Shown: positions 25,809 through 34,998, numbered from the stretch's first letter. The stretch: 64,000 bases of DNA from Rhodocyclales bacterium (GCA_026399435.1 JAPLQX010000046.1:1-64000); one strand, 5' to 3'. Program-made: numbers and translations. The notes: a model not told the origin generated them from the sequence alone.

Positions 25809-26747
25809 TCATCCTTTCTTCTGTTCCCTGGGGTTGAAGTCGAAGGCCTTGCCCATGGCGCGGTATGCCTCCTGCGCGGCCTCGCTGTCGGCCGGCGGCA
25901 GCGCGATGCTCAGCATCACGTACAGATCGCCCGGCGGCGGGCCCGGAATGCCGCGGCCTTTCAGGCGCAGCTGGCGACCCGCCGCCGAGCCGAGCGGGAT
26001 TGTGAGTTGCACCTGCCCTTCCGGTGTCGGTGCCGTCACCGAAGTGCCCAGCGCCGCTTCCCAGGGCGCCAGCGGCAGGTCCACATAGACATCGCGGCCG
26101 TCAGCGCGAAACTGCGGATCGGGCTTGAAAGCAATTTCCAGATACAGGTCGCCGGCCGGCCCGCCCCCCAGCCCCGGCGCGCCCTGGCCGGCCAGACGCA
26201 GGTGCTGTCCAGCGCGGATGCCTTTGGGAATGCTGACCTCCAGCGTTCGCTCCTGCATCGTCACGCGACCCTGCGCATCCAGCATCGGCATCCGCAGCGA
26301 AACGTCGCGCCGGGCACCGTGATAGGCATCGGCCAGATCGATCAGCACCTTGGCGTGGTGATCCTGGCCCTGCGCATGCATGTGCGCGCGCGGCCCGGCC
26401 TTGGCGTGGCGGCCGAACAGCGCCTCGAAGAAATCGCTGTGATCACCCCCCGGTCCGGCGCCAAAATCGCCGCCGCTGAATTCGAAACCGGCGTCCCAGC
26501 CCGGTGGCGGCTGGAAGTCCTGGCCGGTCTTCCACTGGCTGCCCATCTGATCGTAGGCCGCGCGCTTCTCCGGGTCCTTCAGTACCGCATAGGCTTCACC
26601 GAGCTCCTTGAATCGCGTCTCGGCATCGGCGTCCTTGCTCACGTCCGGATGGTACTTGCGCGCCAGCTTGCGATAGGCGCGTTTGACGTCGTCCTGCGCG
26701 GCGCCGCGCGGCACGCCGAGGATCTCGTAGTAATCCTTGAATTTCAT
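25809..26747 (-). CDS. cbpA: Curved DNA-binding protein/co-chaperone CbpA (DnaJ family)
   Basis: A 312-residue J-domain protein that stimulates DnaK and can bind DNA. The J-domain has YYEILGVPRGAAQDDVKRAYRKLARKYHPDVSKD with the HPD tripeptide (33-35), then a Gly/Phe linker and the two C-terminal beta-domains (VSIPKGIRAGQHLRLAGQG; GDLYLEI). There is no zinc-finger domain, as in CbpA. Start ATG 26747 is unambiguous. It is followed directly by cbpM, the usual partner, and by a P-type ATPase, which is not a usual one. Confidence 0.94.
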   Translation of the reverse strand: MKFKDYYEILGVPRGAAQDDVKRAYRKLARKYHPDVSKDADAETRFKELGEAYAVLKDPEKRAAYDQMGSQWKTGQDFQPPPGWDAGFEFSGGDFGAGPGGDHSDFFEALFGRHAKAGPRAHMHAQGQDHHAKVLIDLADAYHGARRDVSLRMPMLDAQGRVTMQERTLEVSIPKGIRAGQHLRLAGQGAPGLGGGPAGDLYLEIAFKPDPQFRADGRDVYVDLPLAPWEAALGTSVTAPTPEGQVQLTIPLGSAAGRQLRLKGRGIPGPPPGDLYVMLSIALPPADSEAAQEAYRAMGKAFDFNPREQKKG

Positions 26748-26777
26748 GACGCGGGGCCTGCTACCCGTGTAGCAAAA

Positions 26778-27044
26778 TCACAATTTACTCTCCTTGCGGC
26801 GCGATTCCACGATGCCCATGCTCGGCGCGAGTTCGCCCGCGCCGAGCGCCAGAACTTCGCGGCGCTGCTCGCAGCGCAGCAGCACTTCCTTCTGCTGGTC
26901 GTTGGTATACGCCACCCACCAGTCACGCTCTTCCTGCGTACGGAAACAACCGCGGCACAGCCGGGTTGCCGCGTCCATCTCGCAAACCTTGACGCATGGC
27001 GAGCGAACCGGCATCGGTGTGGCGGAGCGCAATCCGGATTTCAT
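26778..27044 (-). CDS. DUF1289 family protein
   Basis: An 88-residue protein with the DUF1289 cysteine motif SPCVKVCEMDAATRLCRGCFRTQEER (Cys at 17, 21, 30, 33), probably an iron-sulfur or zinc site. The start could also be Met11 (MPVRSPC). Function unknown. It precedes cbpA by 30 nt and may head the cbpA-cbpM-ATPase operon; it is divergent from the asmA gene. Confidence 0.85.
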   Translation of the reverse strand: MKSGLRSATPMPVRSPCVKVCEMDAATRLCRGCFRTQEERDWWVAYTNDQQKEVLLRCEQRREVLALGAGELAPSMGIVESRRKESKL

Positions 27045-27108
27045 GCAAGGACCCTTCCGTCTGATAATCTCGCCAATCTAGCGCATTTCACCAGAACGGA
27101 AAAACTTC

Positions 27109-29055
27109 ATGAAGGCACTCCGCATCCTTGGCATCGTCGCAGGCGTCGTTCTTGCCCTGCTCGCGATTGGTGTCGCGGCACTCTATGCGCTGTTCGACGG
27201 CGAAAAGATCAAGGGCGAGGCGAGCCGTGTGGTGCTGGAGCAGACGCAGCGCAAGCTCGATATCGCCGGCAAGCTCGAACTCTCGGTATGGCCCGACGTC
27301 GGCATCAAGCTCGGGCGCCTGACGCTGTCGGAACCCGGTGGCAAGGAGGAGTTTCTCGCGCTCGATTCGGCGCGCGTCGCCGTGGCCGTGACGCCGCTGC
27401 TGTCGAAACAGGTGCGGGTGCGGCGCGTCGAGGTCGATGGCTTCAAGGCGACTCTGGTGAAAAGGAACGACGGCACGCTGAACATCGCCGACCTGATGGG
27501 CGGCAAGGACGGGAAAGAAAAAGTCCCCGAAGGGACGCACCGCGCTGGCGCTGGCGATACGGCGAAATCACCTCTGAATATAGACATCGTCGGCATCAAG
27601 GTGGCGAACGCGCAGCTCACCTGGCGCGATGAGAAGAGCGGCAGCACCACGACGCTGTCCAATCTCGATCTGTCCAGTGGGCGCGTCCAGGTCGATGGCG
27701 CGAAGCAAACCCTGGCGCTCGAATCGCTGAGCTTCGCCGCGACGCTGGCCGGCAGCGGCCTCAATGGGCAGGCCAAGCTCGTTCTGTCGGGCGTCGAAGG
27801 CTCGGCCCAGACAATGAAGATCGGCCAACTGGCGCTCGATGTCGATGCCAAGTCGGGCGAGACTGTCGTCAAGGCTCACATCGATTCGCCTGTCGCAGCG
27901 AACCTCGGCGAGCAGACCATCGCCCTGGAGAAGATCGCCGGCAGCGTCGACCTGGCCCATCCGCAGATGCCCATGAAACAGCTCAAGCTGCCGCTGGCCG
28001 GCAATCTGCGTGCCGACCTCGCGCATCAGACCGCAGTGCTCGAACTCGCCACCCGGTTCGACGAATTGAAGATCGCAACGAAGCTGAAAGTGGCGAAGTT
28101 CGCGCCGCTGGCACTGGGCTTCGATCTCGACATCGACCAGCTCAACGTGGACAAGTACCTGCCACCGAGGACGAAGGAGGAAAAGGCGGCCAAGGAAGGC
28201 AAGCTGGATTTCTCGGCGCTGAAAGGGCTCGACGTGAATGGCGCGATCCGCATCGGATCGCTGCAGGTGTCGAAACTGAAGCTGGCGAAGCTGAATGCGA
28301 AGATCAATCTCGCCGGAGGGCGGCTCGATGTCGCCCCGCTGACGCTGAACCTCTACGAAGGCTCGGCCAGCGGCAGCCTGTCGCTCAACGCCGTGGGCAA
28401 CGCCGTCGCCATGAAGCAGAACCTGACCGGCGTCAGCATCAACCCGCTGCTGAAGGATCTCGCCGACAAGGACCTGGTGGAAGGGCGCGGCAGCGTGGCG
28501 CTCGACGTCACCACTCGGGGCGACAGCGTCACGGCGATGAAGAAGGCGCTGGGCGGGACCGCCGCAGTGAGCCTCAAGGACGGCGCGATCAAGGGCATCA
28601 ACCTGGCACAGAGCCTGCGCGACGTAAAGGCCAAGCTCGGAGCCAAGCAAGACGCGACGCAACAGGCGAAAGCCGGCGACAAGACCGATTTCTCCGAACT
28701 GACCGCCTCGCTGAAGATCGCCAACGGCGTCGCCCACAATGAAGACTTGGCCATGAAGTCGCCCTTCCTGCGGCTCGCCGGAGCGGGCGACATCGACATC
28801 GGCGGCGGCCGCATGGACTACGTGGCCAGAGCCAGCGTGGTCGCCTCCAGCGCCGGACAGGGTCTCGACCAGCTGAAGGGACTCACGATTCCGGTGCGCG
28901 TCACCGGCCCGTTCGAAACCCTGTCCTACAAGATCGAGTTCGGCAGCCTCGTGTCGGAGGAGGCCAAGGCCAAGGTCGAAGAGAAGACGCAGGAGATCAG
29001 GAGCAAGGTCGAAGACAAGGCGAAGGACAAGCTCAAGGGCCTGTTCGGCAAATGA
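27109..29055 (+). CDS. AsmA family protein
   Basis: A 648-residue periplasm-facing protein with an N-terminal membrane anchor (ALRILGIVAGVVLALLAIGVAALYALF), the AsmA N-terminal domain and a C-terminal AsmA/TamB-like beta-strand region, ending in a Lys/Glu-rich helix (EEAKAKVEEKTQEIRSKVED). AsmA-clan proteins form bridges that move phospholipids between membranes. A copy of the dispersed repeat lies inside in frame at 27526-27567 (VPEGTHRAGAGDTAK), apparently as an insertion. The ROK kinase gene starts with a four-base overlap. Confidence 0.88.
   Translation: MKALRILGIVAGVVLALLAIGVAALYALFDGEKIKGEASRVVLEQTQRKLDIAGKLELSVWPDVGIKLGRLTLSEPGGKEEFLALDSARVAVAVTPLLSKQVRVRRVEVDGFKATLVKRNDGTLNIADLMGGKDGKEKVPEGTHRAGAGDTAKSPLNIDIVGIKVANAQLTWRDEKSGSTTTLSNLDLSSGRVQVDGAKQTLALESLSFAATLAGSGLNGQAKLVLSGVEGSAQTMKIGQLALDVDAKSGETVVKAHIDSPVAANLGEQTIALEKIAGSVDLAHPQMPMKQLKLPLAGNLRADLAHQTAVLELATRFDELKIATKLKVAKFAPLALGFDLDIDQLNVDKYLPPRTKEEKAAKEGKLDFSALKGLDVNGAIRIGSLQVSKLKLAKLNAKINLAGGRLDVAPLTLNLYEGSASGSLSLNAVGNAVAMKQNLTGVSINPLLKDLADKDLVEGRGSVALDVTTRGDSVTAMKKALGGTAAVSLKDGAIKGINLAQSLRDVKAKLGAKQDATQQAKAGDKTDFSELTASLKIANGVAHNEDLAMKSPFLRLAGAGDIDIGGGRMDYVARASVVASSAGQGLDQLKGLTIPVRVTGPFETLSYKIEFGSLVSEEAKAKVEEKTQEIRSKVEDKAKDKLKGLFGK
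27526..27567 (+). repeat. Dispersed repeat inside asmA (joined long and short modules)
   Basis: The left 28 bases (27526-27553, starting CCCGAAGGGACGCACC) occur exactly, in reverse orientation, at 61454-61481. The right 21 bases (27547-27567, starting GGCGCTGGCGATACGG) occur exactly in topB at 53361-53381. The insert keeps the asmA frame and encodes VPEGTHRAGAGDTAK. Confidence 0.75.
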
Positions 29056-29969
29056 GCAGGGTTCCGCTGCGCATCGGCGTCGACCTCGGCGGCAGCAAGA
29101 TCGAAATCATCGCGCTGGGCGACGATGGCGCGGTGCTGCTGCGCGAGCGCGTGGCGACGCCGCAAGGCGATTACCCGGCGACGGTAAGAGCGGTTACGGA
29201 CCTGGTCGAAACAGCGGAGCAAAGAGTCGGCGCTGGCGCTACGGTGGCGAGTGTAGGCATCGGCATCCCCGGTGCCGAGTCGCGCAGCAGCGGGCTGATC
29301 AAGAACGCGAACTCGACCTGCCTGATCGGCCAGCCGCTGCGACGTGACCTGCAGCAACTACTGAAACGTGAGGTGCGCATCGCCAACGATGCCAACTGCT
29401 TTGCGCTGTCCGAAACGGTCGATGGCGCGGGTGCCGGCGCGCCGGTGGTGTTCGGCGTGATACTCGGCACCGGTGTCGGCGGCGGTATCGTCATCGACGG
29501 CAAGGTGCTGACCGGCGCCAATGCCATTGCCGGCGAGTGGGGCCACAACCCGATGCCCAACGAGCATCACAAGGAGACCTGCTATTGCGGGCGCAAGGGC
29601 TGCATCGAGCTCTACCTCTCCGGCCCCGGCCTCGCCGCCGATCATCGCCGCCAGGTTGGCAAACTCGCCAGCGCCGACTGCTCACCCGCCGAAATCATGG
29701 AGCGAGCTGCCGCCGGCGATGCGGAATGCGAAGCCACCCTGCAACGCTACGAAGCCCGTCTGGCGCGCGCACTGGCGCAGGTGATCAACATCCTCGATCC
29801 CGACGTCATCGTGCTCGGCGGCGGACTCTCGAATATGGACCGCCTCTATGACAGCGTGCCGAAGCTGTGGGCCGGGTATGTGTTCTCCGATCAAGTCGCC
29901 ACTCGTCTGCTCAAACACCGGCACGGTGATTCTTCCGGCGTGCGCGGCGCGGCGTGGCTATGGCCATGA
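29052..29969 (+). CDS. ROK family sugar kinase (fructokinase/hexokinase type)
   Basis: A 305-residue ATP-dependent sugar kinase. N-terminal phosphate loop IGVDLGGSKIEIIAL, catalytic Asp in ANDANCFALSE, and the ROK zinc motif GHNPMPNEHHKETCYCGRKGCIELYLSG, with the ATP-binding VIVLGGGLSN near the C-terminus. This subclass phosphorylates fructose, glucose or N-acetylglucosamine; the exact sugar is open. It overlaps asmA by four bases (ATGA). A copy of the dispersed repeat at 29225-29244 encodes VGAGAT in the variable loop after residue 58. Confidence 0.88.
   Translation: MSRVPLRIGVDLGGSKIEIIALGDDGAVLLRERVATPQGDYPATVRAVTDLVETAEQRVGAGATVASVGIGIPGAESRSSGLIKNANSTCLIGQPLRRDLQQLLKREVRIANDANCFALSETVDGAGAGAPVVFGVILGTGVGGGIVIDGKVLTGANAIAGEWGHNPMPNEHHKETCYCGRKGCIELYLSGPGLAADHRRQVGKLASADCSPAEIMERAAAGDAECEATLQRYEARLARALAQVINILDPDVIVLGGGLSNMDRLYDSVPKLWAGYVFSDQVATRLLKHRHGDSSGVRGAAWLWP
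29225..29244 (+). repeat. Dispersed repeat inside the ROK kinase gene
   Basis: The core AGTCGGCGCTGGCGCTACGG is identical to bases in the intergenic copy at 16560-16579 and lies in a non-conserved loop of the kinase, in frame. The following GTGGCGA differs by one inserted T from ACGGCGA-type copies. Confidence 0.65.
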
Positions 29970-30637
29970 TTCCGCCCATCGCGGTGAACGCTCTGTTCGT
30001 CGGCCAGGTCGCCCAGCTCGCGGGCGACAGCCGCAGCAGCGCGATCGTCAAGACCCCGGTGAGCGGCCGCTGTCTGCTGACGGCGGAAGGCCTGACGGGC
30101 GATACCCAGGCGGACCGCCGGGCGCATGGCGGCGGCGGCAAGGCACTGCACCAGTATCCGGCGGAACACTATGCGCGACTGGCGGCGGCCTTCCCCGCGG
30201 CGCAGCATCTCGCGCCCGGCGGCCTCGGTGAAAACATTTCGACCCGCGGCATGACGGAGCATGATGTCTGCATCGGCGACGTATTCGCGATCGGCGGCGC
30301 ACGCATCCAGGTCTCGCAGCCGCGTACGCCGTGCTGGAAGATCGACACCCGCACGGCTTGCGAGGGCGTCGCGGCTTTCATTGCCGAGCACGGGCTGGCC
30401 GGCTGGTACTACCGGGTGCTCGAAGCGGGAGAGATCGCACCGGGCGACCGGCTGGAGCACATCGAGCGTCCCGCCGACGCCGTGACACTCGCCGAATTCT
30501 GGCGCGTGACCCACACGCCGCGGCCTTCGGTTGCGGCCATACTCCGGCTGGCCCATGCCAGCGGACTCGATCCGAACTGGACCGCTAAACTCATGCAGCG
30601 CGCCGAGTGGCTGCGCAACAACGGGAGCAGTGAATGA
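29966..30637 (+). CDS. MOSC domain protein (YiiM-like)
   Basis: A 223-residue protein with a MOSC domain, a fold used by molybdenum-cofactor enzymes and YiiM/mARC proteins to reduce N-hydroxylated bases and related compounds. Family text: GLTGDTQADRRAHGGGGKALHQYPAEHYA, GLGENISTRGMTEHDVCIGD and the conserved Cys in RTPCWKIDTR. ATG 29966 overlaps the ROK stop (ATGA) and is preferred over ATG 29960 and GTG 29954. It is coupled by overlap to the MFS gene. Confidence 0.85.
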   Translation: MIPPIAVNALFVGQVAQLAGDSRSSAIVKTPVSGRCLLTAEGLTGDTQADRRAHGGGGKALHQYPAEHYARLAAAFPAAQHLAPGGLGENISTRGMTEHDVCIGDVFAIGGARIQVSQPRTPCWKIDTRTACEGVAAFIAEHGLAGWYYRVLEAGEIAPGDRLEHIERPADAVTLAEFWRVTHTPRPSVAAILRLAHASGLDPNWTAKLMQRAEWLRNNGSSE

Positions 30638-31830
30638 ATTTGTGGTTGCGCGTGTTTCTGCCCTTCGCCGCGGGCTATTACTTTTCCTACTTCCTGCGCA
30701 ACGTCAATGCCGTCATCGCGCCGGAACTCACGCGCGAACTGGCCGTCTCCGCTGCCGACCTGGGCCTGCTGACCAGCGCCTACCTGCTCGCCTTCGGCGC
30801 CGTGCAGCTGCCTCTCGGGCTGGCGCTGGACCGCTACGGCCCGCGCCGCGTCGAAGCCTTCCTGCTGCTGATCGCCGCCGCCGGCTGTGCGCTGTTCGCT
30901 ATCGGCAACTCGCTGACCGAACTGGCGGTCGCGCGGGCGCTGATCGGCCTGGGTGTGTCGTCCTGCCTGATGGCGTCCTTCAAGGCCTTCAGCCAGTGGT
31001 TCGGTACCGCGCGGCAAGCCTCGCTCAATGCCGCCATCATGGCCGCCGGCGGCCTCGGCGCGCTGACGGCCTCGACGCCGCTGTCCTGGGCGATTCCGCA
31101 TTTCGGCTGGCGCGCCGTATTCGTCGCACTGGCCGTGGCCGGCATCGCTGTCGCGGCGGGAATTTTCAGCACTCCGGACAAGACCGGCAACGCCACGCCC
31201 GAGCCGTTGCGCAGCCAGCTCGCCGGCCTCGGCGAAGTGCTCGCCAGCCGCGCCTTCTGGTGCTATGCGCCGCAAACGATGCTGATCATCGGCGGCTTTC
31301 TGGCCTTGCAGGGGCTTTGGGCGGTGCCCTGGCTGATGAACTTCTCAGGGCTGCCGCGCGAGGCCGCTGCCCACCATCTGCTGCTGATGGGCAGCGGCAT
31401 GCTTATCGGATTTCTCGGCATCGCCTTCGGCGTCGCACAGCTCGCGGCGCGCGGCTTCGGCCCGCTGCGGCTGTTGAAGACCGGCATGGGGATCGGGCTG
31501 GTCGCGACCTTGCTGATCGTGCTTGGCACCACGCCGGGCGAACCCTTGTGGTTCATCTTCGGCATGGTCTTCTCGGTCGGCAATCTCGCCTATGCGCTGC
31601 TGCAGGGTCACTACAACCCCGCACTGGCGGGACGCGTCAACACCGCGCTGAACCTGATGGCCTTCGTCGGCGCCTTCTGCATCCAGTGGGGCTTCGGCGC
31701 CGCGGTGGACGCCTTGCAGGCCGCCGGCCACGCACCGCGCGCGGCCTACCAGATCACCTTCGGCACACTGCTGGCGGCGCAGGCTGCAAGCTACCTCTGG
31801 TTCCTCGCCGGCGCGAGGAACCAGAGCTAG
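30634..31830 (+). CDS. Major facilitator superfamily transporter
   Basis: A 398-residue MFS carrier with 12 predicted helices. The first loop has GLALDRYGPRRVEAF (motif A: D-x-G-R-R) after the second helix. The start resembles the glycerol-3-phosphate/nitrate-type group (FAAGYYFSYFLRNVNAVIAPEL), a group that also includes hexuronate and unknown-anion carriers; the substrate is not evident. It is the last of a four-gene chain asmA-ROK-MOSC-MFS with overlapping starts, and converges with the FAH gene. Confidence 0.85.
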   Translation: MNLWLRVFLPFAAGYYFSYFLRNVNAVIAPELTRELAVSAADLGLLTSAYLLAFGAVQLPLGLALDRYGPRRVEAFLLLIAAAGCALFAIGNSLTELAVARALIGLGVSSCLMASFKAFSQWFGTARQASLNAAIMAAGGLGALTASTPLSWAIPHFGWRAVFVALAVAGIAVAAGIFSTPDKTGNATPEPLRSQLAGLGEVLASRAFWCYAPQTMLIIGGFLALQGLWAVPWLMNFSGLPREAAAHHLLLMGSGMLIGFLGIAFGVAQLAARGFGPLRLLKTGMGIGLVATLLIVLGTTPGEPLWFIFGMVFSVGNLAYALLQGHYNPALAGRVNTALNLMAFVGAFCIQWGFGAAVDALQAAGHAPRAAYQITFGTLLAAQAASYLWFLAGARNQS

Positions 31831-31836
31831 CCCCGT

Positions 31837-32613
31837 TCAGACGACTTTCGCGCGAATGTCGTAGATGCCGTCGATGTGGGCGTCCATGATGTCACCCGGC
31901 ACCACGGGCCCGACGTTTTCCGGCGTGCCCGAGTAGATGATGTCGCCCGGCGCCAATTCGTAGAACTGCGACAGGTTGGCGATCTGCTCGGCCACCGACC
32001 AGATCATCTGCGACAGATTGGCCGATTGCTTGGTCTGGCCATTCACCTTGAGCCAGATCGCGCTCTTGGTGAAATGCCCCGTCATGGCCACCGGATGCAG
32101 ATGGCTGATGACCGCTGAATTGTCGAAGGACTTGCCGACTTCCCAGGGCTTCTTCTGGTCGCCCATGCCGCGCTGCAGGTCGCGCCGCGTCATGTCGAGG
32201 CCGACGGCGTAGGCAACCACATAGTCCAGCGCCTGTGCCGCAGGAATGTTCTTGCCGCGCTTGCCGATGGCCGCGACCAGTTCGACTTCGTAGTGATAGT
32301 TCTTCGTCATCGACGGGTAGGGATGGTCGATGGTCGTTCCCGCCGGCGCCAGCTGGATCGCATCGGTCGGCTTCTGAAAAAAGAACGGCGGCTCGCGCGT
32401 CGGGTCGGAACCCATTTCGCGCGCATGCGCGGCGTAATTGCGGCCGACGCAGTAGATGCGCCGCACCTGGAATTTCTGCGCCGAGCCAACCACGGGAATG
32501 GTGGTGGCGGGCACCGCGAACATCACATCGGATTCGGCGGCACGATCGGGAAGTGCGGTGCAGGCGCCAAGGGCGACGCTGCCGGCAATGAAGCCGCGGC
32601 GGGTTGGGTCCAT
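31837..32613 (-). CDS. Fumarylacetoacetate hydrolase family protein with Tat signal
   Basis: A 258-residue FAH-family protein (hydrolases, isomerases or decarboxylases acting on fumarylpyruvate-like beta-diketone acids). The core has RRIYCVGRNYAAHAREMG, the metal-ligand region (PPFFFQKP, NYHYEVELVAAIGKRGKNI) and GDQKKPWEVGKSFDNSA. Normally these enzymes are cytoplasmic and start near Met31 (MFAVPATTIPVVGSAQKF). Here an N-terminal extension MDPTRRGFIAGSVALGACTA carries a twin-arginine motif (Arg5-Arg6) and a lipobox-like GAC, so a periplasmic, possibly lipid-anchored, protein is predicted. The start has no other likely choice except Met31. Confidence 0.82.
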   Translation of the reverse strand: MDPTRRGFIAGSVALGACTALPDRAAESDVMFAVPATTIPVVGSAQKFQVRRIYCVGRNYAAHAREMGSDPTREPPFFFQKPTDAIQLAPAGTTIDHPYPSMTKNYHYEVELVAAIGKRGKNIPAAQALDYVVAYAVGLDMTRRDLQRGMGDQKKPWEVGKSFDNSAVISHLHPVAMTGHFTKSAIWLKVNGQTKQSANLSQMIWSVAEQIANLSQFYELAPGDIIYSGTPENVGPVVPGDIMDAHIDGIYDIRAKVV

Positions 32614-32686
32614 GTCTCTCTCCGTATTGGGTTGTTGTAATCCGACACCTTTGATGGTGCCTCGACGACATGGTAACGCTACGGGA

Positions 32687-34726
32687 TCAGAATTCCAAAG
32701 GATCGACGTCGAGATGCCAGCGCAGGCCGCCGGGCATCTTCAGTGCGTAGAGCTCTTCCATCCACTTCGCCAGAAATGCCTGCAGGGCGGGGCGGCTGAC
32801 CGACTCGACCAACAGCTGGCCGCGTTCCAGCGTCATCAGGCGCTGCATGCGCATCGGCACCGGGTCGTAGAGCGTGACGCCGTCGGCCAGCGCCTCGGCC
32901 GCTTCGCGCGCGGCAGCGAGAAAGGCCAGCGACTGCTCCATGCTGCGCGCCTCGGCGCGCAGCATGGCCTGGAAGCTGAAGGGCGGAAAGCCGGCAATGC
33001 GACGCTCGTCGAGTTGCGAACGGGCGAAGCGCACGTAGTCGTGATCGACCAGCGCCCGGTACAGCGGATGATCGGGGTACTCGGTCTGGATCAGCACTTC
33101 GCCGGGCAGATCGGCGCGGCCGCTGCGGCCGCCGACCTGCATCAGTTGCGCGAAGAGCCGTTCGGGGGCGCGGAAGTCGGCGGCGAACAGCGCGGCATCG
33201 GCGCCGACCGCACCGACCAGCGTCAGCAGCGGAAAGTCGTGGCCCTTGGCGAGCATTTGCGTGCCGACCAGGATGTCGGCCTCGCCGGCGTGGATAGTCG
33301 CCAGCAGCGCCTGCCACTTCTTCGGCGTGCTCGCCGAATCGCGATCGATGCGCAGCACACGGGCTTCCGGGAAGCGTTCGGCGAGCATGGTTTCCAGGCG
33401 TTGCGTGCCGCGCCCGAAGGGCAGCAGATCAACGTTGCCGCAGTCAGGACAGGCGCGCGGGATCAGCGCCTCGAAGCCGCAGTGGTGGCAGCGCAGACGC
33501 TGGTCGGCCAGATGCAGCACCAGGTTCGCGGCGCAACGTTGGCAGCGCGAGATCCAGCCGCAGGGCGGACAGGCCAGCACCGGGGCATAGCCGCGCCGGT
33601 TGAGAAACACCAGGCTTTGCTCGCCGCGATCGAGCCGCTGCTGCAGGCCGGCCAGCAGAGCGGCGGAAAGGCCTTCCTGCAATTTCTCGCGCCGCGTGTC
33701 GACGATGCGCACCACGGGCATGGCGTCGGCCACCGCGCGCTCGGGCAGTTCGAGCATGCGGTAGCGCCCGGTACTGGCGTGATGGAAGGTTTCCAGCGAG
33801 GGCGTCGCCGAGCCGAGCACGATCGGAATGTTCAGTTGATGGGCCCGCCAAACCGATACGTCGCGCGCCGAATAGCGCAGGCCTTCCTGCTGCTTGAAGG
33901 AGGCGTCGTGTTCTTCGTCAACGATGATCAGTTGCAGGCGCGGCATGGGCATGAACACGGCGAGCCGGGTGCCGAGCACGATCTGGGCGCGACCGGTCAG
34001 TGCCTCGATGAAGCCGCGCGCGCGCGCCGCGTCGGCCATGCCGCTGTTGGCGCAAACGATGTGCGCGCCGGGAAAGCGCGCCGCGACGCGGCCTTCGAGT
34101 TGCGGCGTCAGCGCGATCTCCGGCACCAGCATCAGCGCCTGACCGCCGCGCGCCAGCACGGCATCGATGGCACGCAGATAGACCTCCGTCTTGCCGCTGC
34201 CGGTGACGCCGTGCAGCAGCATGGCGTGGAAACCAGCCGTCTCGAAAATCGCCGCGACCGCCGCCTGCTGGGCAGCCATCAGTCGCGGCAGTGCGGGCTG
34301 ATGAACTGCACCAAGAGTCGGCGCTGGCTCGCTCTGCGTACCTGGGATTCCGCTTCGCGGGCAGGTAACGGCGATTTCCGCCGCCAGCTTCTTTATCCGC
34401 GGCAATTTCCCGCGTCGCAGCAGCGGCGGCTGGGCGAAGGAAGTCACTTCGCCCAGCGGCGTCTGGTAGTAGCGCGCACAGAATTCGCAAAGCGCCAGCC
34501 ATTCGGCGGGCAAGGCGGGCATGTCGCGCAGAATCCCCGTTACCTCTTTCAGCTTTGCGTCCGGGTGTTCGCTCGCCGTCGCCAGTTGGACAATCACCCC
34601 GGTGCGCGAACCCGTGCCGAACGGTACTGTCACCCGTCGACCAATATCACTTTCGTTAGAGTCCGGCGCGAGATAATCGAAAAGTCTCGGCAAAGGCAGA
34701 TCGAGGGCGACACGAACGATGTTCAT
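32687..34726 (-). CDS. priA: Primosomal protein N' (replication restart helicase PriA)
   Basis: A 679-residue replication-restart helicase. Walker A is GVTGSGKTEVYLRAI, motif II is VDEEHDASFKQQEGLRYSARDV, and the zinc-binding motif has CPPCGWISRCQRC and CHHCGFEALIPRACPDCG. Helicase C-terminal motifs IDRDS and GRAGRSDLPGEVLIQT-like text (QVGGRSGRADLPGEV) are present. A degenerate copy of the dispersed repeat lies at 34316-34327 in a variable linker (SEPAPTLGA). The upstream 384-nt region carries DnaA-box-like sites. Confidence 0.96.
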   Translation of the reverse strand: MNIVRVALDLPLPRLFDYLAPDSNESDIGRRVTVPFGTGSRTGVIVQLATASEHPDAKLKEVTGILRDMPALPAEWLALCEFCARYYQTPLGEVTSFAQPPLLRRGKLPRIKKLAAEIAVTCPRSGIPGTQSEPAPTLGAVHQPALPRLMAAQQAAVAAIFETAGFHAMLLHGVTGSGKTEVYLRAIDAVLARGGQALMLVPEIALTPQLEGRVAARFPGAHIVCANSGMADAARARGFIEALTGRAQIVLGTRLAVFMPMPRLQLIIVDEEHDASFKQQEGLRYSARDVSVWRAHQLNIPIVLGSATPSLETFHHASTGRYRMLELPERAVADAMPVVRIVDTRREKLQEGLSAALLAGLQQRLDRGEQSLVFLNRRGYAPVLACPPCGWISRCQRCAANLVLHLADQRLRCHHCGFEALIPRACPDCGNVDLLPFGRGTQRLETMLAERFPEARVLRIDRDSASTPKKWQALLATIHAGEADILVGTQMLAKGHDFPLLTLVGAVGADAALFAADFRAPERLFAQLMQVGGRSGRADLPGEVLIQTEYPDHPLYRALVDHDYVRFARSQLDERRIAGFPPFSFQAMLRAEARSMEQSLAFLAAAREAAEALADGVTLYDPVPMRMQRLMTLERGQLLVESVSRPALQAFLAKWMEELYALKMPGGLRWHLDVDPLEF
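34316..34327 (+). repeat. Degenerate dispersed repeat inside priA
   Basis: AGTCGGCGCTGG at 34316-34327 on plus (antisense to priA) matches the core of the repeat; the flanking bases have diverged (CTCGCTCTGCG). It lies in the linker between the N-terminal domain and the helicase core, a non-conserved place. Confidence 0.45.
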
Positions 34727-34808
34727 GTCAGGTCAGATGCTTGCCGGCCAATGCTCGATAAAGTCTCCGCACAACGCCTCAAGCCTTTGCTGTAAAAGAC
34801 AAAATGGC

Positions 34809-34831
34809 TTACCCACAAATTCTGTGGATAA
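34809..34831. promoter_or_regulatory. Inverted pair of DnaA-box-like sites
   Basis: TTACCCACA (34809-34817), spacer AATTC and TGTGGATAA (34823-34831, reverse of the high-affinity box TTATCCACA). One arm is a perfect consensus DnaA box, the other has one mismatch. Together they make an imperfect palindrome 80-100 nt upstream of the priA start. Confidence 0.55.
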
Positions 34832-34998
34832 CTTTGTGAGTAAGCGGCGGGGAAACCTCCTAAGTGACCGTCCGGCAAGGTGATTGTCACCTCTGCGCAA
34901 TATTTGAACAACATAATATCGTTCAAAAACAATACGTTGCGAACTCTCGGCAAAAATGACCAAACAAAGGACCGAGCTTTCTGTGCGCGACCCACTTC

